Part shown: one piece after another, positions 19,147 through 29,067 of the stretch | Layout: every line of letters begins with the position of its first letter | How positions within the stretch are numbered: position 1 is the first letter of the stretch | Assembly: GCA_003402315.1 (NCBI GenBank) | Contig: QFXI01000020.1 | Coordinates: 36,625-100,624, forward strand | DNA: 64,000 nt | Direction of reading: 5' to 3' | Source of the DNA: Candidatus Nitrotoga sp. LAW | GTDB taxonomy: Bacteria > Pseudomonadota > Gammaproteobacteria > Burkholderiales > Gallionellaceae | The notes under the pieces: generated by a model | What the model was told of the DNA's origin: nothing | Database searches by the model: none | The model's input: only the letters and a program-made list of their open reading frames with translations | Translations under genes and position numbers: made by a program

Positions 19147-19704
19147 ATGGCTATTAAAGCAACTATCTTCAAAGCCAATCTGCAAATCGCGGACATGGAG
19201 CGTCATTATTACCAGGATCACGCACTTACTCTTGCACAACACCCGTCTGAAACAGACGAGCGCATGATGGTGCGGCTGTTAGCCTTTGCGTTGCACGCCC
19301 ATGAATATCTGGAGTTCGGCCAGGGAATGACCGCTGATGATGAGGCGGATTTGTGGCGGAAAGATTTAACGGGTGCGATTGAGTTGTGGATAGACGTCGG
19401 GCTTCCCGACGAAAAACTAATACGTAAAGCCTGCGGCCGCTCTAATCAGGTGATTGTTTACACCTATGGCGGCCGCGTTGCAGATATGTGGTTTGCGCAA
19501 AACAGCAGCCAATTCGAACGGCTCAAAAATTTGAGCGTGATTAACCTGCCGATGGAACATACGCGCGCCATCGCCAAGCTGGCTCAACGCAGCATGCAGT
19601 TGCAATGCACCATTCAGGATGGGCAGGTATGGTTGAGCGATGGGAATGATAGTGCGCAAGTAGAGCGGGTGTTGCTAAAAGTATCGTCCGCTCGCGGGCA
19701 TTAA
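19147..19704 (+). CDS. YaeQ family protein
   Basis: 185 residues. Recognised as YaeQ from MAIKATIFKANLQIADMERHYY at the N-terminus, HPSETDERMMVRLLAFAL (about 37-54) and the WIDVGLPDEKLIRKACGRSNQVIVYTYGG segment. The fold is related to PD-(D/E)XK nucleases (the ELWIDVG...RKAC arrangement), but nuclease activity is not established and the biological role is unknown. A Shine-Dalgarno CAGGAG lies just before the ATG. Confidence 0.9.
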   Translation: MAIKATIFKANLQIADMERHYYQDHALTLAQHPSETDERMMVRLLAFALHAHEYLEFGQGMTADDEADLWRKDLTGAIELWIDVGLPDEKLIRKACGRSNQVIVYTYGGRVADMWFAQNSSQFERLKNLSVINLPMEHTRAIAKLAQRSMQLQCTIQDGQVWLSDGNDSAQVERVLLKVSSARGH

Positions 19705-19978
19705 GCGCAGCTAGTCAATGCTCAATGACTCGCTTAATTTCAATCGCTGCCGCCACAACACAGCACTTGCCCAACTTAGCGCGGTAAGCATAACTAAGCC
19801 GCCAGCGCACCCCAATGCTGGGCATTGGGCCGTTGATCAAAGCAAAAATAAATGCCGCTTGCCCTGCTTGCGGCAACTGGTATCCGTACTTGGAGTAATC
19901 AGTGGTAGGTATCAGGTATTACTTTCACGTTTTACCGGCAAGCCAGCCACAGACTTGCCGAAGTTGCGTTGTTCCGAT
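19705..19978. other. Intergenic stretch after yaeQ
   Basis: Spacer between yaeQ and the small minus-strand reading frame at 19979. A plus-strand frame of 101 codons exists here but its composition is not protein-like and it has no Shine-Dalgarno. No terminator with a U-run was found. Confidence 0.4.
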
Positions 19979-20131
19979 TTAGGTGGACGGGCTTCCATCA
20001 TTAGCGCGATCGGACTGGTCTGAGGAAGGCGAGGCTTTATCTTCTAATTTGCGTTGTTTTTTTTCTTCTTTCTTTTTTTTCTTGGCTAATTCTTTTTGAC
20101 GCTTTTCGAATTGAAAATTAGGTTGTACCAA
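19979..20131 (-). CDS. Small lysine-rich protein, TTG start (hypothetical)
   Basis: 50 residues from a TTG at 20131, with AAAGG seven nt upstream. The sequence is VQPNFQFEKRQKELAKKKKK then an E/K/Q/R-rich helix and a polar, Ser/Asp-rich tail ending NDGSPST. The frame stays open nine further codons upstream (SKSYNKGDK) and then meets TTA and CTG but no ATG. I recall short Lys-rich proteins with an FEKRQ(K/R)ELAKKKK motif in betaproteobacteria, so I believe this is real; the lost ATG could mean a shortened or decaying gene. Confidence 0.5.
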   Translation of the reverse strand: MVQPNFQFEKRQKELAKKKKKEEKKQRKLEDKASPSSDQSDRANDGSPST

Positions 20132-20372
20132 TTTGTCGCCTTTATTATAGGATTTACTTAAGTGCCCGATTTGCAGTCGCTATTTTCACACATTTACGAC
20201 TATACATGGGGAGTGCTTTGGGGGGCTGGTACAAACCGCAAAATGCGGCCACACGAATTTATGTAGGTGTAAAGCGTTATGCTGCGAGCATTGCGTTTTA
20301 AATTGCAGGCACATTTTGTTCCTGTATACGTAAACAGCTCAATGCCAACAGATCGAAATCTGCCCCCGTTAC
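20132..20372. other. Spacer between small Lys-rich gene and Lon-like gene
   Basis: About 240 bp without a supported gene. No clear hairpin-plus-U terminator for the Lon-like gene is visible. Confidence 0.35.
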
Positions 20373-22793
20373 TCAGCGCAAATGCTTGCGTCCTTCTTTC
20401 GGATGTTCCATCACCTGACATGCGCGGCGATAAGCCAGCAAGGTTTTCTGGGCGTGGCCCAGCACGCTGTCATAAGGATAATTACCCGTCCCGTTCGCGG
20501 TGCCGGCCGAGAGACCGGTAAGCAGCTCTATGCCTTCGCTCGTATGTTCTGCAGTGTAGATATGAAATAAACCTTTAGCGACAGCTTCAATGACCTTGTG
20601 TTCCAGCATCAGATGCCGGCGATTACGGTGTGGAATCAGCACGCCTTGGCTGCCGTCCAGTCCGGCCGTTTCGCAGACACGAAAGTAGCCTTCTATTTTT
20701 TCGTTAATTCCACCCACCGGTAACACTTCTCCATGCTGATTGACCGCACCGGTAACCGCGATACCTTGCTTGAGAGGCAAGCCCGACAAAGATGAAAGTA
20801 AAACGTAAAGTTCGGCGCATGAAGCAGAGTCTCCCTCTACACCGTAATAGTCCTGTTCAAACACAATGGATGCATTAAGCGCGAGCGGTGCAATATGGGC
20901 AAATAATGCGGACAAGTAGTTCTGCAAAATGAACACGCCCTTATCGTGGATTGGCCCGGACATTTCCACCTCACGCCCAATATTGAGCAAACCATCTTCT
21001 CCGGCAAAGGTGCGTGCCGTGATTCGTATTGGAAAGCCAAAACGGTAATCTCCCAGATCTATCTGGGAAAGACCATTAAGCTGGCCAATTTTTTCACCAT
21101 GTACGGAGATCAGTACATCACCTTCTGCAATGGATTCCTGCAAGCGCTGAGCGGGGTAATCGTGGCGTAAGATGTGCGCACGAAGTGCAGCTTCTACATC
21201 CGCTACCTCGACCAGTAGACCGGTATGGGCGCGGCAGAGCGCAGCACTTTCCATTACTAGCGCCTCGGTGCGGGCGAAGATCGCGCTTTGGCGAGATTGA
21301 TCATCCGTTTCGCGATGGGAGTCTTCTAGCAAACGAGCTACGGCAGCGGCGGAAAAATGGGGTAGCCCCATCTCCCGGCAAGTGTGGGCGATAAAAATTG
21401 ACGAAGCGCGGCGGGTTTCAGCGCTGGATAAAAAACTTTCGGCAAAATCCACTTTGACCCGAAAGCGGCGTGCAAACTCCGGATCCTCCTCCTGCAACGC
21501 ATAATACTGTTCGCGCGAACCGATCAAAATGATCTTGACTTCAACATCCACCGCCTCTGGTTCGAGCGAAACGGCCGCAATCGGTGTGAGACCTGTACCC
21601 GGCTCTTCGATTTGCAGCTTGCCGCTACGTAACAAGCGCCGCAGCTTTTCCCACACCAGATCATCGGGTAGCAGGTCACGTAGATGCAGCATGAGGAAGC
21701 CTCCGTGCGCTTTGTGCAGGCTACCAGCGCGGATGCAGGTAAAATCAGTTACCAGTACATCGTTTATGGTTTGATATTCAATGTTGCCGAACAGTGAACG
21801 GAATAATGGGTTATCTTCAACAATTACCGGCGCGCCACTCAGGTCATGATTGTCCACTACCAGGTTTACCCGGTAACGGGACAATACTTTGCTTAATGCC
21901 TCTTGCCGACTTTCCTCATCGGTATCGGAAATCTTGAAGTGCTCCAGATTATCGAGTACGTCCTGCATGACCTGCTCTAGATACGCACTAAGCTTGATGT
22001 AATCCGTGCTCTCCTTTTTCAATCCGTCCCTGATTTCCTGCAATTCATGATTCAACAACGGCTTCACTATTTTGCGCCGCAATGCCGCTAAGGCATCGTT
22101 CATAAGGCGTTCCAGCGGCCGGGTTTTTTCGAAGTAGCCGGTAATCTTCACGCGCAGTTCCTGCTCGGCCTGCTCTATCTCGGTCCGGTGTTCTTTCGGC
22201 AAGACAAGCACTTCGTCTTCGGAAAGTGCGTGCCCCTTGTTACCCAACAGAGTGAAAACCATGTGCCCTGCCTCACGTTGAATCGCGAATTTGCGGGCTT
22301 CGGCAAAAGCTTCGAGCTCAGTGTAGTTTTTGCGTTCTTCATCTTTGTAGGCTTTTTCAATACGCTCGCTTTCGGCTTTGAAATCCTGCCCCTCCAGGCA
22401 TTGCGGAATTTCTGTTTGCAGGGATTTCGCCATCCGTGCCATGAGTTGGCGCAGCAAGCGTCCCTGCCCGGTAGGCAAATACAAAGCCTGCGGTCTTTCC
22501 GGTGTATCGAAGTTGTGCAGATAACATAAATCGGGCGGCACCACCTTATTTGCGGCGGCCGCCTGCATCGCTTGCCTAAGCAGCGAAGAGCGGCCACTGC
22601 CGACCTCACCCAGTACGAATAGGTTGTAGCCAGGTTGATCGATTTTCAGACCAAAGTGGGCGGCTAATTCCGCGCGTTCTTGTCCAATCCAGGATAGTGG
22701 ATACGGCAATAATTCTGCTGTACTAGAGAATCCAAGCGAGTCGGGATCGATGGTGAGGCGAAGATCGGCGGGAGTCAGGTTTGGGATCAGCAT
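20373..22793 (-). CDS. Lon-family ATP-dependent protease (LonB/YcbZ-like)
   Basis: 806 residues from the ATG at 22793 (MLIPNLTPADLR). The frame extends further upstream, but the added residues look unlike the family. A divergent ATP-binding module carries LFVLGEVGSGRSSLLRQAM (Walker A, about residues 60-78) with a long helical insertion (about 150-320, rich in E/K/R), then the C-terminal Lon protease domain with catalytic Ser in GVEGDSASCAELY and Lys in GGINEKIEGYF. This is the AAA-Lon type resembling E. coli YcbZ. The role is presumed protein quality control. It ends next to the small Lys-rich gene. Confidence 0.88.
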   Translation of the reverse strand: MLIPNLTPADLRLTIDPDSLGFSSTAELLPYPLSWIGQERAELAAHFGLKIDQPGYNLFVLGEVGSGRSSLLRQAMQAAAANKVVPPDLCYLHNFDTPERPQALYLPTGQGRLLRQLMARMAKSLQTEIPQCLEGQDFKAESERIEKAYKDEERKNYTELEAFAEARKFAIQREAGHMVFTLLGNKGHALSEDEVLVLPKEHRTEIEQAEQELRVKITGYFEKTRPLERLMNDALAALRRKIVKPLLNHELQEIRDGLKKESTDYIKLSAYLEQVMQDVLDNLEHFKISDTDEESRQEALSKVLSRYRVNLVVDNHDLSGAPVIVEDNPLFRSLFGNIEYQTINDVLVTDFTCIRAGSLHKAHGGFLMLHLRDLLPDDLVWEKLRRLLRSGKLQIEEPGTGLTPIAAVSLEPEAVDVEVKIILIGSREQYYALQEEDPEFARRFRVKVDFAESFLSSAETRRASSIFIAHTCREMGLPHFSAAAVARLLEDSHRETDDQSRQSAIFARTEALVMESAALCRAHTGLLVEVADVEAALRAHILRHDYPAQRLQESIAEGDVLISVHGEKIGQLNGLSQIDLGDYRFGFPIRITARTFAGEDGLLNIGREVEMSGPIHDKGVFILQNYLSALFAHIAPLALNASIVFEQDYYGVEGDSASCAELYVLLSSLSGLPLKQGIAVTGAVNQHGEVLPVGGINEKIEGYFRVCETAGLDGSQGVLIPHRNRRHLMLEHKVIEAVAKGLFHIYTAEHTSEGIELLTGLSAGTANGTGNYPYDSVLGHAQKTLLAYRRACQVMEHPKEGRKHLR

Positions 22794-23094
22794 ATTGGGT
22801 AAGCACGGAGTTGCACAGAATTTTCGAATTGTAACCATTAATCTGGATTGCACTACTCCTGTGTCAAGATGAATGTACTTTTGGGCATTACACTGTGATC
22901 GTCTTTGGGCGCTAGTATTTTTGCTTGAGTGCGCCATCAAGCATGTTTGTTAGAGTATGTGGCGTACTATTCGGGATGATATGAACTATATTAAGGGAGC
23001 GCTTCCTTATTGTCTGTGTGCACGTGCACCATTGTAAGGTTTTAATCACGTGAAGGCGGCGCGCACCTTTAAACTATCGCCCAAATACGTCCGG

Positions 23095-23837
23095 TCAGCG
23101 CGAAGGTCTGCGTCGCTGAACTGCAACAGTTACGATTAGTGCCAGCGTAAGCAAGATATAACCTATCAACGACATTGTCGGGATTGGGACTGCAGTGGGA
23201 GGAGCAGAAGTAAAATTAGGGCTGGCGGTGACGGAGATAGGAGCCGATCCGGTAGTGAAGGGTGAGCTTGCCACCTCCGTCAAAATTCCGGTGCCAGTGG
23301 CGATGGTGTAGGCCGAGACGGTATTACTATCGATATTCGCCACATAAGCGAAGGCTCCGTTCGGGCTGACAGTGATTGAAAAAGAACCATCCCCGGCGGC
23401 GAAGGGTGAGCCTGCCACCGGCGTCAGAGCCCCTGTGCCGGCGTCGATGGTATAGGCCGAGACATTGTCACTGCCCTGGTTCGCCACATAGGCGAAGGCT
23501 CCATTCGGGCTGAGAAGGGTGAGCCTGCCACCGGCGTTAGAGCTCCGGTGACGGCGTTGATGGCGTAGGCCGAGCCGCCGCCACCAATGTTTGCCACATA
23601 GGCGAAGGCCCCGTTCGGGCTGATGGTGACAGAGGTAGGAGCCATCCCAGCGGTGAAGGGTGAGCCTGCCACCGGCGTTAGAGTTCCGGTGCCGGCGTCG
23701 ATGGTGTAGGCCGAGACATTGTTACTGCCCTGGTTCGCCACATAAGCGAAAGACAGCGCCCAAGTTTGATCAACAATACCAAATAGGCCGATTAGCGCAA
23801 ACAATAACTCATTGGTAAAGCTTCTATGATGACTCAT
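23095..23837 (-). pseudogene. Secreted YVTN-type beta-propeller protein with IPTL-like C-terminus, frameshifted
   Basis: Two adjacent frames make one protein. The first part (from 23837, MSHHRSF) has a signal peptide ending QTWA and then propeller repeats of about 45 residues with the shared pattern FAYVANQGSNNVSAYTIDAGTG, LTPVAGSPF, and SPNG. Near 23510 a repeat jumps from GSPFS directly to the SPNGAFAYVAN segment; compared with the neighbouring repeat about 31 bp are missing, which shifts the frame. The second frame then continues with two more repeats and ends with a Pro-rich IPTM motif, a membrane helix and a QRRRPSR basic tail, the layout of IPTL-CTERM sorting signals. The start is uncertain: a TTG at 23843 has better Shine-Dalgarno spacing. 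Confidence 0.8.
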
Positions 23838-23873
23838 GTTCAAACATGTTGCTTCTCCCTTTCTTCCCGCCAA

Positions 23874-24398
23874 CTGTAATTAATTCTGTTATGTGCGCTT
23901 TGTGACGCGGCGGATGCACTCTAAGAGTATTCACTGGAAAAGCCAGTCAAGACCAGTACGCATTTACGAGCCAAGCATTTGACTTAATGCTGCCGAGGAT
24001 AAATAACGTAACCGTGCAAGTCAAATTTACCTTATAAAACATCAAATTATTCCAGTATTGATTGGAATTGTTCAGTGTTTCTTAAGGTAGCGCAATTGCC
24101 CAGTTCCAACTGGTCATGTTTGACAGGTTCTTAAGAAACAGCTTTTTATGGCCATGTATATCAATTGGTTACAAAATTTTAAAAATGGCTAAACAGTGCC
24201 AGATTATCTGGGAAAGCAGTTTCTTGCCAATGCCTTTCTGTCTGCGGGCGAACACCATGCTCAACGCGAACGGACTTGTTCAGCGTAGCCCTAATTCGAA
24301 ATATAAATGCCTCTTCAGATTCTTGAGTCAAGAAGGCTGTCCGTGGCGGATAGCCCATATGCTGTGGCATAATCACGCGTTCTAAAATGGAAGCGAGC
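23874..24398. other. Intergenic region upstream of leuC
   Basis: About 525 bp. A plus-strand frame of 89 codons (24116-24385) has no convincing Shine-Dalgarno and no recognisable domain. The region probably carries the leu operon promoter and leader; I see no leucine-rich attenuator peptide. Confidence 0.4.
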
Positions 24399-25802
24399 AT
24401 GGGCACACAAACTCTTTACGACAAACTTTGGAACGGCCATGTGGTGCATGAAGAACACGATGGCACCACGTTGATTTATATCGATCGTCATTTGGTGCAT
24501 GAAGTGACTAGCCCACAGGCATTTGAAGGCTTGCGGCTGGCTGGGCGCAAGCCTTGGCGCATAGCTTCCATGCTTGCTGTGGCCGATCACAATGTGCCAA
24601 CTACGGACCGTACGCAGGGAATTGCCGATCCGATTTCGCGACTGCAAGTGGAGACTTTGGACAGTAATTGTGATGAGCTTGGTATTACCGAGTTCAGGAT
24701 GGCGGATGTGCGCCAGGGCATCGTGCATGTTATCGGGCCGGAGCAGGGCGCGACCTTGCCTGGCATGACCGTGGTATGCGGTGATTCGCATACCAGTACG
24801 CATGGCGCGTTTGCTGCGCTGGCATTTGGTATTGGTACGTCGGAGGTTGAGCATGTGATGGCGACACAATGCTTACTGATGAAAAAAGCCCGTGCCATGC
24901 AGGTGTTGGTGGAAGGCACGCTCGGTAAGGGTGTCACCGCCAAGGACTTGGTGCTGGCGGTGATCGGCAAAATTGGTACTGCGGGTGGAACGGGCTATGC
25001 GATTGAATTTGCCGGTAGCGCGATCCGGGCGCTGTCTATGGAAGGGCGAATGACAATATGCAACATGGCCATCGAAGCAGGCGCCCGCGCCGGCATGATA
25101 GCGGTGGATGACACCACGATCAGCTACCTCAAGGGCCGGCCTTTTGCGCCGCAAGGTGAATTATGGGACAAGGCAGTAGACTACTGGCGTACTTTGCATA
25201 GCGACGAGGGTGCGCAGTTCGATAAAGTAGTACAACTGGATGCTGCGGAAATAAAACCGCAAGTAACTTGGGGTACCTCGCCGGAAATGGTGGTGGCGGT
25301 GGATGGCAACGTACCTGATCCGGCGCGGGAGAGCGATCCCGTGAAGCGCAGCAGTATTGATCTTTCTTTAAAATATATGGGATTGCAGCCGAATACGCCG
25401 ATTACCGAAATTCGGATTGACAAAGTATTTATTGGTTCATGCACTAATGCTCGCATTGAGGATTTGCGCGCTGCGGCAGAGGTAGTGCGCGGCAAACATG
25501 TTGCCGCCAATGTGAAGCTAGCGATGGCGGTGCCTGGCTCTGGACTAGTTAAGCAGCAGGCTGAGCGCGAGGGTTTGGACAAAATATTTATCGAGGCGGG
25601 TTTCGAATGGCGCGAGCCAGGATGTTCGATGTGCCTTGCGATGAATGCGGACAGATTGGAGTCTGGTGAGCGCTGTGCTTCAACTTCCAACCGCAATTTC
25701 GAAGGACGGCAGGGGCCGGGCGGTAGAACCCATTTGGTAAGCCCCGAAATGGCGGCGGCGGCAGCGATTGCCGGCCATTTTGTAGATGTCAGAAACTTTT
25801 AG
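24399..25802 (+). CDS. leuC: 3-isopropylmalate dehydratase large subunit
   Basis: 467 residues from the ATG at 24399 ([11 protein letters not shown]), which has GGA at the right distance; an in-frame ATG lies 12 nt upstream. It isomerises 2- to 3-isopropylmalate in leucine synthesis with LeuD. The [4Fe-4S] ligands are visible as [11 protein letters not shown] (about residue 345) and [11 protein letters not shown] (about 405-415). First gene of leuC-entericidin-leuD-leuB. Confidence 0.97.
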   Translation: MGTQTLYDKLWNGHVVHEEHDGTTLIYIDRHLVHEVTSPQAFEGLRLAGRKPWRIASMLAVADHNVPTTDRTQGIADPISRLQVETLDSNCDELGITEFRMADVRQGIVHVIGPEQGATLPGMTVVCGDSHTSTHGAFAALAFGIGTSEVEHVMATQCLLMKKARAMQVLVEGTLGKGVTAKDLVLAVIGKIGTAGGTGYAIEFAGSAIRALSMEGRMTICNMAIEAGARAGMIAVDDTTISYLKGRPFAPQGELWDKAVDYWRTLHSDEGAQFDKVVQLDAAEIKPQVTWGTSPEMVVAVDGNVPDPARESDPVKRSSIDLSLKYMGLQPNTPITEIRIDKVFIGSCTNARIEDLRAAAEVVRGKHVAANVKLAMAVPGSGLVKQQAEREGLDKIFIEAGFEWREPGCSMCLAMNADRLESGERCASTSNRNFEGRQGPGGRTHLVSPEMAAAAAIAGHFVDVRNF

Positions 25803-25829
25803 TATTACTTTGCATACAGGAGAAAAGAA

Positions 25830-25982
25830 ATGAGAATGCTTAAATTTGTGTCGGTGTTAGCGTTGTCCTTGGTGATGGTGACAGGATGTAATACTGTGGG
25901 AGGATTTGGCAAAGACTTGTCTAAAGTTGGCGGTACGATTGAGAAAACAGCGGATGAGGTAAAAAATAGCAATGGAAAATAG
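25830..25982 (+). CDS. Entericidin A/B family small lipoprotein
   Basis: 50 residues with the entericidin pattern: a basic start (MRMLK), a hydrophobic segment, the lipobox VTGC (Cys at residue 20), then [23 protein letters not shown]. The good Shine-Dalgarno AGGAGAA precedes the ATG. It is inserted between leuC and leuD, 27 bp after leuC and 2 bp before leuD, an arrangement common in betaproteobacteria. Entericidins are cell-envelope toxin/antidote lipoproteins in E. coli; why one is embedded in the leu operon is unknown. Confidence 0.85.
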   Translation: MRMLKFVSVLALSLVMVTGCNTVGGFGKDLSKVGGTIEKTADEVKNSNGK

Positions 25983-25984
25983 CA

Positions 25985-26623
25985 ATGGATAAGTTTATCC
26001 AGGTCGATGGCCTGGTTGTACCACTTGACCGTGCCAATGTGGATACGGACGCGATCATCCCCAAGCAATTTCTGAAATCGATCAAGCGCACCGGTTTTGG
26101 TCCCAACCTGTTTGATGAGTGGCGTTATCTTGATCACGGCGAACCGGGCATGGACAATTCCAAGCGGCCACTCAATCCAGATTTTGTGCTGAACCAGCCG
26201 CGTTATCATGGCGCGCAGATTTTACTGGCACGTGAGAATTTTGGCTGCGGTTCGTCGCGTGAGCATGCGCCGTGGGCACTGGATGATTACGGCTTCCGCG
26301 CCATCATAGCGCCTAGTTTCGCCGACATTTTCTGTAATAACTGTTTCAAAAATGGTTTATTACCGATTGTGCTGGATATTGCGAATATAGATGATTTATT
26401 TCAGGCAGTGACCGCGACGCCAGGCTATCACTTGAAGATTGATTTGGAGCAGCAAAGCATCATTGCGCCGAATGGGGTGGTGTATCGCTTTGAGGTGGAT
26501 GCCTTTCGCAAAAATTGCTTGTTGAACGGACTGGATGACATTGGGCTGACCCTGCAGCATGTGCGAGAGATCAAGGAATATGAAGCACGGCGTAAACTTG
26601 AAGCACCATGGTTGTTTACCTAA
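25985..26623 (+). CDS. leuD: 3-isopropylmalate dehydratase small subunit
   Basis: 212 residues, the proteobacterial length. Swivelling domain partner of LeuC, with the characteristic [15 protein letters not shown] (about 77-91) substrate loop and [19 protein letters not shown] at the N-terminus. It starts 2 bp after the entericidin stop. Confidence 0.97.
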   Translation: MDKFIQVDGLVVPLDRANVDTDAIIPKQFLKSIKRTGFGPNLFDEWRYLDHGEPGMDNSKRPLNPDFVLNQPRYHGAQILLARENFGCGSSREHAPWALDDYGFRAIIAPSFADIFCNNCFKNGLLPIVLDIANIDDLFQAVTATPGYHLKIDLEQQSIIAPNGVVYRFEVDAFRKNCLLNGLDDIGLTLQHVREIKEYEARRKLEAPWLFT

Positions 26624-26657
26624 ATTAATCGTATAGGCTGGGAAGAGAGTTGAATTT

Positions 26658-27743
26658 ATGAAAATCGCTATATTGCCGGGTGATGGCATTGGGCCAGAAA
26701 TTGTTGCACAAGCTGTTAAGGTGTTAGAAATTTTGCGACGAGAGGGGATGCCGTTGGAGCTGGAATACGCACCTATCGGAGGTGCGGGATATGATGCTTC
26801 AGGTGATCCGCTACCGGATGCTACGCTAAAGTTGGCACAGCAGTCAGATGCCTTATTGCTTGGGGCGGTGGGGGGCTATCAATATGATGCGCTACCACGT
26901 TTGCTACGTCCGGAACAAGGCTTGTTGCGTATTCGTAAAGGACTTAATTTGTTCGCTAACCTGCGTCCGGCGCAGTTATATCCAGAGTTGGCAAATGCGT
27001 CTCCACTACGTCCAGAAATAGTGTCTGGGCTAGACATCATGATTCTGCGGGAATTAACGGGTGATATTTATTTCGGCCAGCCACGCGGCATACGGACGCT
27101 TGATAATGGTGAGCGGCAAGGTTTCGATACCATGATATACAGTGAGTCTGAGATCTCCCGTGTGGCACATGTTGGATTCCAGATAGCCATGAAACGCGCT
27201 GGTGAAAATGGTATGGGGAAAGTGTGCTCAGTGGATAAGGCTAATGTGCTGGATACCAGTATGTTGTGGCGTGAAATAGTGACGAAGGTGGCAAAGGAGT
27301 ACCCGGCAGTCGAGTTGTCGCATATGTATGTAGATAATGCAGCAATGCAACTGGTGCGGGCACCCAAGCAGTTTGATGTAATTCTCACTGGTAATATCTT
27401 CGGTGACATCCTGTCGGATGAAGCCTCTATGTTGACTGGCTCCATTGGCATGTTGCCTTCCGCTTCACTGGATGCGAACAATAAGGGTTTGTACGAACCT
27501 TGCCATGGCTCTGCACCAGATATCGCAGGCAAAAATATTGCCAATCCATTGGCGACAATTTTGTCATTGGCAATGATGATGCGCTATACATTTGCACGCG
27601 TAGATATCGCACAACGCATCGAGTCCTCTGTGCGCAAGACGCTGCAGCGGGGTTTGCGTACCTCGGACATTGCCGAGGCAGGTATGGAGAAAATTGGTAC
27701 GGACGCGATGGGCGATGCCGTGATTGCGGCGATGTTAAATTGA
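26658..27743 (+). CDS. leuB: 3-isopropylmalate dehydrogenase
   Basis: 361 residues. NAD-dependent oxidative decarboxylase of leucine synthesis. Seen: GDGIGPEIV (residues 8-16), [15 protein letters not shown] (about 132-146), the [15 protein letters not shown] segment and the NAD-specificity region [16 protein letters not shown]. It follows leuD after 34 bp and is followed by a terminator-like hairpin. Confidence 0.97.
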   Translation: MKIAILPGDGIGPEIVAQAVKVLEILRREGMPLELEYAPIGGAGYDASGDPLPDATLKLAQQSDALLLGAVGGYQYDALPRLLRPEQGLLRIRKGLNLFANLRPAQLYPELANASPLRPEIVSGLDIMILRELTGDIYFGQPRGIRTLDNGERQGFDTMIYSESEISRVAHVGFQIAMKRAGENGMGKVCSVDKANVLDTSMLWREIVTKVAKEYPAVELSHMYVDNAAMQLVRAPKQFDVILTGNIFGDILSDEASMLTGSIGMLPSASLDANNKGLYEPCHGSAPDIAGKNIANPLATILSLAMMMRYTFARVDIAQRIESSVRKTLQRGLRTSDIAEAGMEKIGTDAMGDAVIAAMLN

Positions 27744-27818
27744 TTTAATGAAGTAGGCAGTCCGCTTGCTCGCTTTGTCAAGGAACTCCTCAAGCAAGAT
27801 TAGATCTACGCTCTTTGA

Positions 27819-27857
27819 GCCATATGAAGGCGGGATGTAGCTGCATATGGCGTTTTT
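27819..27857 (+). terminator. Rho-independent terminator after leuB
   Basis: GCCATATG (27819-27826) pairs exactly with CATATGGC (27844-27851), followed by GTTTTT. The position 75 bp after the leuB stop fits the end of the leu operon. Confidence 0.6.
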
Positions 27858-27970
27858 AAGAGGTAGAAGTAGGTGTATTTGGGTGGTACATCGGTTGCCA
27901 GCGTTTTTAGTATGATTCAGCAATAGATTTCCGGCTCCGCTGGAGGTAATTAATTAAAGAGGGTGGAAGC

Positions 27971-28993
27971 ATGAGCAAGAAATACGATGTCGCGATACTG
28001 GGTGCGACGGGTGCTGTTGGTGAGGCAATGCTGTCAATTCTGGAACAGCGCAACTTTCCTGTCGGTAAGTTGTTCCTCTTGGCTTCCAGCCGTTCTGCCG
28101 GTTCTGCAATGACATTTCACAATCAGGACATTACTGTCCAGGACGTGGAAGGTTTCGATTTTTCGCAGGTGCAGATCGGCTTGTTTTCCGCTGGTAGCAG
28201 TGTGTCGGAAAAATATGCGCCTATCGCTGCGGCAGCTGGTTGCGTTGTGATTGATAATACTGCGCAATTCCGCTACGAGGACGACATTCCGCTTGTGGTG
28301 CCGGAAGTGAATCCGCATGCCATTGCGCAATACAAGAACCGGGGCATTATTGCCAATCCGAACTGTTCCACTATCCAAATGTTGGTGGCGTTGAAACCTA
28401 TCTATGACGCAGTAGGTATAGAGCGCATTAATGTTGCCACCTATCAGGCAGTATCTGGCACCGGCAAGGAAGCTATTGAGGAATTAGCGGAGCAGACACG
28501 TGCTTTGTTTAACCATCAGGAAGTGAAGACCGAGATTTATCCTAAACGTATCGCATTCAATGTACTGCCGCACATTGATGTGTTCATGGATAACGGTTAC
28601 ACCAAAGAAGAAATGAAGATGGTGTGGGAGACTCGCAAGATTATGGAAAATAATGGCATCATGGTAAATGCTACTGCTGTGCGGGTACCGGTGTTTTATG
28701 GCCACTCAGAGGCGGTGCATATTGAAACACAAAAGAAAATCACAGTAGAGGAAGCGCGTGCTTTGTTGGAAAAGGCACCAGGCGTTCAAGTGATGGATGG
28801 ACGCAAGCCTGGTGGCTATCCCACCGCAATTGAAGCCGCAGGACAGGATGCGACTCTTGTAGGGCGAATCCGTGAGGATATATCACATCCTCGTGGCCTT
28901 GATTTGTGGGTGGTGAGTGATAATGTACGCAAGGGTGCAGCGCTTAACAGCGTGCAGATTGCCGAGATTTTGATTGAAACGTACTTAGCCTAA
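27971..28993 (+). CDS. asd: Aspartate-semialdehyde dehydrogenase
   Basis: 340 residues. Makes aspartate semialdehyde for lysine, threonine, methionine and diaminopimelate. The NADP site GATGAVGEAML (about 11-21), catalytic Cys in NPNCSTIQM (about residue 130) and catalytic His in YGHSEAVHIE (about residue 243) are intact. This is the shorter ASADH type. It sits between leuB and fimV, as in most betaproteobacteria, with AGAGGGTGG as a strong Shine-Dalgarno region. Confidence 0.96.
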   Translation: MSKKYDVAILGATGAVGEAMLSILEQRNFPVGKLFLLASSRSAGSAMTFHNQDITVQDVEGFDFSQVQIGLFSAGSSVSEKYAPIAAAAGCVVIDNTAQFRYEDDIPLVVPEVNPHAIAQYKNRGIIANPNCSTIQMLVALKPIYDAVGIERINVATYQAVSGTGKEAIEELAEQTRALFNHQEVKTEIYPKRIAFNVLPHIDVFMDNGYTKEEMKMVWETRKIMENNGIMVNATAVRVPVFYGHSEAVHIETQKKITVEEARALLEKAPGVQVMDGRKPGGYPTAIEAAGQDATLVGRIREDISHPRGLDLWVVSDNVRKGAALNSVQIAEILIETYLA

Positions 28994-29067
28994 GCTTTTA
29001 GCTTGCGCTGATAACTTCATGATGTTATGTTCTTCATGTTAAATAAAATCTTTATAAAGGTGGCAGT

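Noticed and set aside
19718..20023. 101-codon plus-strand frame after yaeQ
   Set aside because: It runs against the better supported Lys-rich minus-strand frame and has no protein-like character.
24116..24385. 89-codon plus-strand frame upstream of leuC
   Set aside because: No Shine-Dalgarno, no recognisable domain, composition unlike a protein; left as intergenic.
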